This document shows, piece by piece, positions 59,123 to 64,000 of a stretch of 64,000 nucleotides of DNA. The first letter of the stretch is position 1; the number at the start of each line of letters is the position of its first letter. A model generated the notes under the pieces. The model ran no database searches, was not told where the DNA came from, and was given only the letters and a program-made list of their open reading frames with translations. Location: contig PWHV01000023.1 in NCBI GenBank assembly GCA_003555025.1, positions 1-64,000 on the forward strand. The letters run 5' to 3'. The position numbers were made by a program, and so were the translations under genes. Source of the DNA: Methanomassiliicoccaceae archaeon (GTDB lineage: Archaea; Thermoplasmatota; Thermoplasmata; Methanomassiliicoccales; Methanomethylophilaceae).

Positions 59123-60742
59123 ATGAATTATGTCGCATTATCGATAGTTCTCGGCCTCGTCGCCGTCTCGTTGCTGGTGGCCATATACTCGCGCCGGTAC
59201 TCGCGTACCGCCGCTGAGTTCTACGTCGCCGGCCGCAAGATCTCGTGGCTGCAGAACTCTTTGGCCCTCACTGGCGATTACCTCTCGGCCGCTAGCTTCC
59301 TCGGCGTCGCTGGGGCGATAGCGGTCGTGGGCATCGACAAGGCGTGGGACGGGATCGGCTACTTCGGCGGCTACATCGTCCTGCTGCTGCTATTGGCTGT
59401 CCCGCTGCGGAAGATCGGCAAGTTCACCGCCCCTGAGGCCCTGACCACCAGATTCACTGGCAACCGGGCGATCAGGTTCAGCGCCATGTTCTCTGTGGTC
59501 CTGATATCGACTTTCTACATCATACCGCAGTTCATCGGCGCCGGAGCGTTGCTGCAGCTATTGCTGGGATGGGATTACGTGTTCTCGCTACTGGTCATCG
59601 GTGTCATCGTCATATCCTACGTCGCGATCGGCGGGATGAGGGCAACCACCTACAACCAGATCATCCAAGGGGTCATCCTGTGGATGGCCATGGCCTTGAT
59701 ACTGATACTGACGGTGGTGAACTTCTTCGACGGCAACATACTCGGTATAGTCGAAAAGGCGAACCAGACCATACCGCCTGAGTATGCCGCATCCAGAATC
59801 GCCGACCCTGACATACCGACCTGGAGCGAGCTCACCGCCGGAGCGGCGGTGGCCCACGTGGCCCAGGCGCTCACCGGTGAGCCGACCGGTCTGACGCCGG
59901 GGATCTTCGCTACAGGATGGATGAACGTCTTCGCCCTGTCGATAGGGCTGGTCTTCGGGACCGCTGGTCTGCCCCACGTCCTGACCCGCTACTTCACCGT
60001 CGAGAGGCCCCGCGACGCCCGCACCAGCACCCTAGGGGTCCTGGTCCTGGTGGGCACCTTCTATCTGATGGCCACCTTCGTCGGGCTCGCCGCGATGTAC
60101 CTGCTCTACCCTGACCTGATGGGATACTTCCTTGACGGGCAGGATTCCATAGCTCAGAACATGGCGGTGCCGTTGCTCGGCCAGTTGGTGGGAGGCAACA
60201 TAATGTTGGGCATCGCCATCGGCGGCGCCTTCTGCGCCATATTGTCCACCGTCGCCGGGCTGCTGATAACCATCGGCACATCGGTCACCCATGACTTCTA
60301 CAAGGAGGTCATCAACCCCGATGCGGATGAGAGGCGCCAGGTCAAGGTCGCCAAGATGGCCATCGTCGGAGCGGGAACGATAGCGGTCCTCTTCGGCATA
60401 GGTCTCGCTGACCAGAACGTCAGCTACCTGGTCACGCTGGCCTTCGGCATCGCCGCCAGTGTGTTCTTCCCGGTGCTGTTCCTCTCGGTCTGGTGGACCA
60501 AGTACACCAGCCAGGGAGCTTTGGCGACCATCGTCACCGGTATAACGATATCGGCGGTATTCGTTGGCGCCAGGCTCCTGGGCATGGACGACCTCGCCGG
60601 CATACCGGTCCTGGTCAATCCCGCCCTGTACAGCCTGCCCGCCGCTATGATCGTCGGCACCATCGTCAGTCTCAGGACCGACGACTACGGCGACGTGGAC
60701 AACTTCATGTCCCTCGCTCACGGCGCTGAGGTCGAGGAGTAG
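59123..60742 (+). CDS. Sodium:solute symporter, acetate permease (ActP) type
   Basis: The 539-residue protein has about 13 helices and SSS-family motifs: RTAAEFYVAGRKISWLQNSLALTGDYLSAASFLG near the N-terminus, IGGMRATTYNQIIQGVILW and GLPHVLTRYFTVERPRDAR. The combination is typical of ActP-like carriers for acetate or other short carboxylates. Substrate and coupling ion cannot be read from sequence. It probably works with the preceding fused small subunit. Confidence 0.9.
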   Translation: MNYVALSIVLGLVAVSLLVAIYSRRYSRTAAEFYVAGRKISWLQNSLALTGDYLSAASFLGVAGAIAVVGIDKAWDGIGYFGGYIVLLLLLAVPLRKIGKFTAPEALTTRFTGNRAIRFSAMFSVVLISTFYIIPQFIGAGALLQLLLGWDYVFSLLVIGVIVISYVAIGGMRATTYNQIIQGVILWMAMALILILTVVNFFDGNILGIVEKANQTIPPEYAASRIADPDIPTWSELTAGAAVAHVAQALTGEPTGLTPGIFATGWMNVFALSIGLVFGTAGLPHVLTRYFTVERPRDARTSTLGVLVLVGTFYLMATFVGLAAMYLLYPDLMGYFLDGQDSIAQNMAVPLLGQLVGGNIMLGIAIGGAFCAILSTVAGLLITIGTSVTHDFYKEVINPDADERRQVKVAKMAIVGAGTIAVLFGIGLADQNVSYLVTLAFGIAASVFFPVLFLSVWWTKYTSQGALATIVTGITISAVFVGARLLGMDDLAGIPVLVNPALYSLPAAMIVGTIVSLRTDDYGDVDNFMSLAHGAEVEE

Positions 60743-60751
60743 GCACGCGGC

Positions 60752-60785
60752 GCAAACCCTTTACCAAACCCCACTTTTTAATTCA
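60752..60785 (+). terminator. Probable C/T-rich terminator after the symporter gene
   Basis: Just after the symporter stop the plus strand carries CAAACCCTTTACCAAACCCC then a TTTTTAATT run. It resembles the sequence after fpoN (37265-37301) over about 35 bases. A T-rich stop without a hairpin fits archaeal termination. Confidence 0.5.
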
Positions 60786-60835
60786 TCGCGGGGAGCGCCC
60801 GCTGGCGACAATCAGGTTCAAGAACGTGATGATGG

Positions 60836-60908
60836 TGGGCTCGGCCGGATTTGAACCGGCGATCTCTGCCGTGTGAAGGCAACGTCATGACCCCTAGACC
60901 ACGAGCCC
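60836..60908 (-). tRNA. tRNA-Val (anticodon CAC)
   Basis: The 73-nt minus-strand gene has acceptor stem GGGCTCG/CGAGCCC with discriminator A, a D arm identical to the other tRNA-Val, and anticodon stem TTGCC/GGCAG (one G-U pair) around loop TTCACAC. The T arm is GCCGG-TTCAAAT-CCGGC. Anticodon CAC reads GUG valine codons. CCA is not encoded. Together with the TAC gene it covers the purine-ending valine codons. Confidence 0.95.
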
Positions 60909-61010
60909 GGTGAAGGGAAAAAAGGTAATCCTGTATTAATTAATGACGGTGGGCCGCAGTAGGGAAAACACTTATCAGTCCAACCGCTTCTAGCGGGATT
61001 CGTGACAGCC

Positions 61011-62393
61011 ATGAACCAGGAAGACACCCCCGTGGAGCGCAAGACTAAGTTCGACGCTGCATTCAACTCCATCCTCAACAACGAGAAGGTGGACCAGCCC
61101 AATTGGATCGCGGGCATCAAGTACGGCGCCTCCAAGGACTATCTGGTCTCCAGCCCCATCGACATAAGCATACAGTTCGGCCGCTTCCAGCGCAGCGAGG
61201 CCGACCTTCCCCAGTCAGTTATGCCCAATGTGGTCAAGGCCCATGGGTCCTGGTCATCGACCAGCGTGGAGGAGAGGAGGGGGATCCTCGAGCAGGTGAG
61301 GGAGAGGGTGCAGCGCCAGCGATACCGCCTCGCCGCCGTCGTCTCGATCAGCGCCGGCATGACCGAGACCGAGTCGCTGTTCGAGGTGGAGAGGCTTCTG
61401 GACGTGATCGAGACGCTGCATGAGGAGATGGAGCCCCCCATGTCTCCGGGTAAGGGCCCCTGGGCTGTCCTGGCGAGCTACAACTCCCCGCTGGCGGGCC
61501 CGATGTCCTATGCACTCTCGGCACTGATGGCGGGCAACGCCGTCTTCCTGGTGCCCCCCCACGAATGCCCCGCTCCCTGCTTCATGACCTTCAACGCCAT
61601 CGCCACCGGCAAGCTGGCGGAAGCCCTCAGCATAGCCACCGACCCTGATGGGGCTATGCGCCGCAACCTCATGGACCATCCCGACATCGCCGGCGTCGCG
61701 GTCTGCGGCTCGGGGGAGCTGGTCGACGAGGCGATGTTCACCCACGTCGACGATGAGCTGGGATTCGTGGCGGAGATCAAGGGCATGAACCCCGCTCTGG
61801 TCGCGGGCAACGACAACATGGACGAGGTCGCGGTCATGGTGCTCAAGTCGGCGTTCTCCTACAGCGGCCAGCGTATGGACTCCTGCTCCAAGGTGGTGGT
61901 TTTGGAGGACCATGCCGAGGAGTTCGTCAGCGCCCTGCTGAAGAACGCCGAGGTCTTCAAGGTGGGCGACCCGGCCGACAGCACCGTCGACACCGGACCG
62001 TTGGCCTCGCCCGAGAGGCTGGACGAGTTCACCTCCCTGATACGTGAGCTGGGGGGCAAGGTGCTACATGGCGGCAAGGTGCTGCGAGGGGAATTCCTCG
62101 ATGAAGGGCAGTACGTGCAGCCGGCGATACTGATGGGCCTGGAGGACGAGCACGAGTTCAATTGCATCGACCACTCCCTCCCCTTCCTGTCGGTGCAGAC
62201 CGCCAAGGACATGGACGAAGCGCTGGGGATGATAGACGCCTGCGAGACCGGCATCAGCGCCGGGGTTTTCAGCTCGTCGCAGGAGGTCGTGGAGAGGTTC
62301 CTCGCCGAGATGAAGGCGGATGTCGCCTACGTGAACAGCAGCAACAACCGCATCGCCCCCGGCACCAGGGCGATGATCGCCGAGTTCCTCTAG
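61011..62393 (+). CDS. Aldehyde dehydrogenase-fold protein with altered catalytic Cys
   Basis: The roughly 460-residue protein has ALDH landmarks: VLASYNSPLAGPMSYALSALMAGNAVFLVPP, VAGVAVCGSGELVDEAMF-like strand, VAEIKGMNPALV with the general-base Glu, and VGDPADSTVDTGPLASPERLDEF. In the catalytic loop SGQRMDSCSKVVV the position of the nucleophilic Cys (usually GQ-x-C) is Met, with a Cys three residues later. It may be inactive as a dehydrogenase or use a shifted thiol. An in-frame GTG at 61002 is an alternative start; a CTTATC box lies near 60970. Confidence 0.8.
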   Translation: MNQEDTPVERKTKFDAAFNSILNNEKVDQPNWIAGIKYGASKDYLVSSPIDISIQFGRFQRSEADLPQSVMPNVVKAHGSWSSTSVEERRGILEQVRERVQRQRYRLAAVVSISAGMTETESLFEVERLLDVIETLHEEMEPPMSPGKGPWAVLASYNSPLAGPMSYALSALMAGNAVFLVPPHECPAPCFMTFNAIATGKLAEALSIATDPDGAMRRNLMDHPDIAGVAVCGSGELVDEAMFTHVDDELGFVAEIKGMNPALVAGNDNMDEVAVMVLKSAFSYSGQRMDSCSKVVVLEDHAEEFVSALLKNAEVFKVGDPADSTVDTGPLASPERLDEFTSLIRELGGKVLHGGKVLRGEFLDEGQYVQPAILMGLEDEHEFNCIDHSLPFLSVQTAKDMDEALGMIDACETGISAGVFSSSQEVVERFLAEMKADVAYVNSSNNRIAPGTRAMIAEFL

Positions 62394-63088
62394 ATCCCGC
62401 GCACCTTCACGTTGGAAACGTGGCGCCGGGCCGCCTCGGCCATGGAGCGGAGCTCTGAATCAGGCAGAGGGTCCAACGCCCCCAGGTTCTGGTCTAGGGT
62501 GACCTTGGGCCGGAACTGTTGCAACACCAAGCGCTTCGCCCCCTCCAAGGAGCGGGCGATGTCCTCCACGTCCTTCTGCTTGAGATATATGGGCACCACG
62601 GTGGTGCGGAACTCGTGTTCGATGCCGGACGATATAACCACTTCGACCGATCGCCTGACCTCCTCCGCCTGCCCCGGCACGCCGCAGAGCTGGTCGTAGC
62701 GCTCGTCCAAAGGCGCCTTGACGTCCATGGACACGAAGTCCACCAGTCCGGCGCCGATGAGGTCGTCGAGCACGTCCGGCATGCTGCCGTTGGTGTCCAG
62801 CTTGACCTTCAGGCCCAATGACCTCACCCTCTTCACCATTTCATGGAGGAAAGGGCTCAATGTGGGCTCCCCTCCGGAGAACACCACGCCGTCGAGGAAG
62901 TCGTTGTTGTCCCTCAGGTACTCCTCCACATCCTCCCATGTTATGTCGTCCGCCGCGCGGCCGGGTATGACCAGGTCGGGGTTGTGGCAGAAAGGGCAGC
63001 GGAAACCGCAGCCGGACAGGTAGACGGTGGCGGCGATGCAGCCGTCCCAATCGAGCAGGGATGTCTTGATGAAGCCCGCGACCTTCAT
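62390..63088 (-). CDS. nrdG: Anaerobic ribonucleotide reductase activating protein (NrdG-type radical SAM)
   Basis: The 232-residue radical SAM protein starts MKVAGFIKTSLLDWDG and has the cluster motif LSGCGFRCPFCHNPDLV. VFSGGEPTLSP and KLDTNGSMPDVL follow. It is closest to NrdG-type glycyl-radical activases, which generate the radical of the class III ribonucleotide reductase. The reductase itself is not in the window, so another glycyl radical enzyme or a different target remains possible. The 3' end overlaps the ALDH-like gene by 4 nt. Confidence 0.85.
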   Translation of the reverse strand: MKVAGFIKTSLLDWDGCIAATVYLSGCGFRCPFCHNPDLVIPGRAADDITWEDVEEYLRDNNDFLDGVVFSGGEPTLSPFLHEMVKRVRSLGLKVKLDTNGSMPDVLDDLIGAGLVDFVSMDVKAPLDERYDQLCGVPGQAEEVRRSVEVVISSGIEHEFRTTVVPIYLKQKDVEDIARSLEGAKRLVLQQFRPKVTLDQNLGALDPLPDSELRSMAEAARRHVSNVKVRGI

Positions 63089-63163
63089 GCCGGTAACAAC
63101 CGCTAACGCCTATATCGTTTTTCCGTGGACACAATTAAAAACGCGCAAAAGGTTCATCGGCGC

Positions 63164-64000
63164 ATGGGCCGCAGGGTGACGTTCCTACCGGACGATGCGC
63201 GCATAGACGCCGGAGATGGCGAGACCATCGCCCAAGCCGCGGCGCGCGCCGGGGTGGCGGTGGAATCCCCCTGCGGCGGCCAGGGGCGTTGCGGGCGCTG
63301 CAAGGTGTCCGTTGACGGACGCACCGGCGACAAGGGCATGGAATCATTGTCCAAAGCGGAATGGGAGTCAGGCGTGAGGCTGGCATGCCAGGCGGAGGTC
63401 ATGGAGGACTGCATCGTGATGGTGGGCCACCCCACCATCCATGACATCGACGCCGTCGTCGACCACTCGCCGCTGCGCGAGCTCCCCTTCTCCCCCATGG
63501 TGGGCGGCAGGGGCCACGGCCTGGCGCTGGACATAGGTACCACCACCATCGCCGCCAGCCTCCTCGACCTCAGCGACGGCAGGGAACTCATCACGCTGAG
63601 CGACTACAACCACCAGCTGTTGCTGGGCGAGGACGTCCTGAGCCGGATGGAGCATGCGGAGGACGGCGGGGTCCAGGGCCTGCGCAGCCTAGCGCTGAGG
63701 TCCATCAACGGCATCTTGGCCCGCATGGCCGACCACGCCGAAACCGATGTTGGAGCGGTGTCAGTGGCGGCCAACACCGTCATGGGGCATCTCTTCCTCG
63801 GGGTCGACCCCTCGCCTTTGCGCAATCCGCCCTTCAAGCCCCTCGTCGAAGAGACGATTTACGATGCCAGCGCCTGCGGCCTGGAGGTGGAGGGCGGCGC
63901 CGAGCTGATCATGCTGCCATGTCTCTCGTCCTATGTGGGAGGGGACGTGGTCGCCGACATACTGCACTCGGGTATGCACCGGGACCCCCGGGTGTCGCTC
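63164..64000 (+). CDS. Corrinoid-protein reductive activator (RACo/RamA-like), cut by window end
   Basis: The 279 visible residues start with a [2Fe-2S] plant-type ferredoxin domain (SPCGGQGRCGRCKVSV and a later LACQAE Cys). After a linker comes an ASKHA-type domain with GLALDIGTTTIAASLLDL, SVAANTVMGHLFLGVDPSPL and PCLSSYVGGDVVADIL. This is the layout of ATP-dependent activators that re-reduce inactive Co(II) corrinoid proteins (RACo of acetogens). Archaeal RamA instead carries C-terminal [4Fe-4S] clusters, but the C-terminus is off the window. An ATTAAAAA box at about 63133-63140 lies at near-leaderless spacing from ATG 63164. Confidence 0.88.
   Translation, partial: MGRRVTFLPDDARIDAGDGETIAQAAARAGVAVESPCGGQGRCGRCKVSVDGRTGDKGMESLSKAEWESGVRLACQAEVMEDCIVMVGHPTIHDIDAVVDHSPLRELPFSPMVGGRGHGLALDIGTTTIAASLLDLSDGRELITLSDYNHQLLLGEDVLSRMEHAEDGGVQGLRSLALRSINGILARMADHAETDVGAVSVAANTVMGHLFLGVDPSPLRNPPFKPLVEETIYDASACGLEVEGGAELIMLPCLSSYVGGDVVADILHSGMHRDPRVSL

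Noticed and set aside
57912-60908. A genomic island or integrated element at the tRNA-Val genes
   Set aside because: No integrase, no phage genes, and the two tRNAs have different anticodons, so they are real isoacceptors rather than attachment-site copies.

Overview
The window is GC-rich archaeal DNA, most likely from a methylotrophic methanogen of the order Methanomassiliicoccales (Thermoplasmata). Archaeal information-processing genes are present: Alba, PCNA, transcription factor S, exosome subunit Csl4, Nob1, an archaeal CPSF2-like nuclease, Taw2 and KptA. Methanogen genes are present too: methanogenesis marker protein 11, heterodisulfide reductase HdrBC and a complete Fpo (complex I-like) operon without FpoF. 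The window ends in a corrinoid-protein activator. Many first genes of transcription units have an AT-rich TATA-like element about 25 bp before the start codon, which fits leaderless transcription. I see no insertion sequences, prophage genes or CRISPR arrays. The order-level assignment is inference from gene content.

Layout. 0-9 kb: Alba, a dsRBD-less RNase III, an unrecognised Cys-containing protein, then a minus-strand run of split transketolase, transaldolase-like enzyme, geranylgeranyl-reductase-like flavoprotein and Taw2, followed by PCNA, TFS and a membrane protein. 9-13 kb: YjbQ, aCPSF2, NadC, HdrBC. 13-21.6 kb: a one-carbon/folate region with PurH, an AcsE-like methyl-THF methyltransferase, MetF, MetV, a polysaccharide deacetylase-like protein, formate-THF ligase and FolD, then KptA and a DUF2797 protein. 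22.5-26.9 kb: methanogenesis marker 11, a cis-prenyltransferase, a B12-binding radical SAM protein and ProC. 27-37.3 kb: fpoABCDHIJJKLMN. 37.3-42.2 kb: GGPP synthase, a second GGR-like flavoprotein, Nob1, a ThiI-type PP-loop enzyme, Csl4 and a METTL5-like methyltransferase. 42.4-50 kb: three-gene archaeal glutamate synthase, a stand-alone glutamate-synthase-like FMN protein, a CobW-family GTPase with a Cys-rich winged-helix regulator, and a GNAT. 50-57.9 kb: ProA and ProB, then a divergent HxlR regulator/hybrid-cluster-protein locus with two palindromic operators, then DUF169, a methyltransferase and a divergent aconitase X. 57.9-64 kb: two tRNA-Val genes bracketing a universal-stress-domain protein and an acetate-type symporter, an ALDH-fold protein with an altered catalytic site, an NrdG-type activase and a truncated RACo/RamA-type activator.

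How the genes work together. FolD, Fhs, MetF/MetV and the AcsE-like methyltransferase together would link formate to methyl-THF and then to a corrinoid protein, a bacterial-type methyl branch in an archaeon. PurH uses the 10-formyl-THF from the same pool. The Fpo complex carries an extended FpoI with four [4Fe-4S] motifs, which could supply a ferredoxin entry point where FpoF is absent. HdrBC provides the heterodisulfide-reduction module. ProA/ProB/ProC make a complete proline route, split between two loci.

The best candidates for something new are the folate C1 region, the extended FpoI, the wHTH-CobW-FMN cluster, the HxlR/Hcp locus with paired operators, the ALDH homologue lacking its catalytic Cys and the divergent aconitase X.
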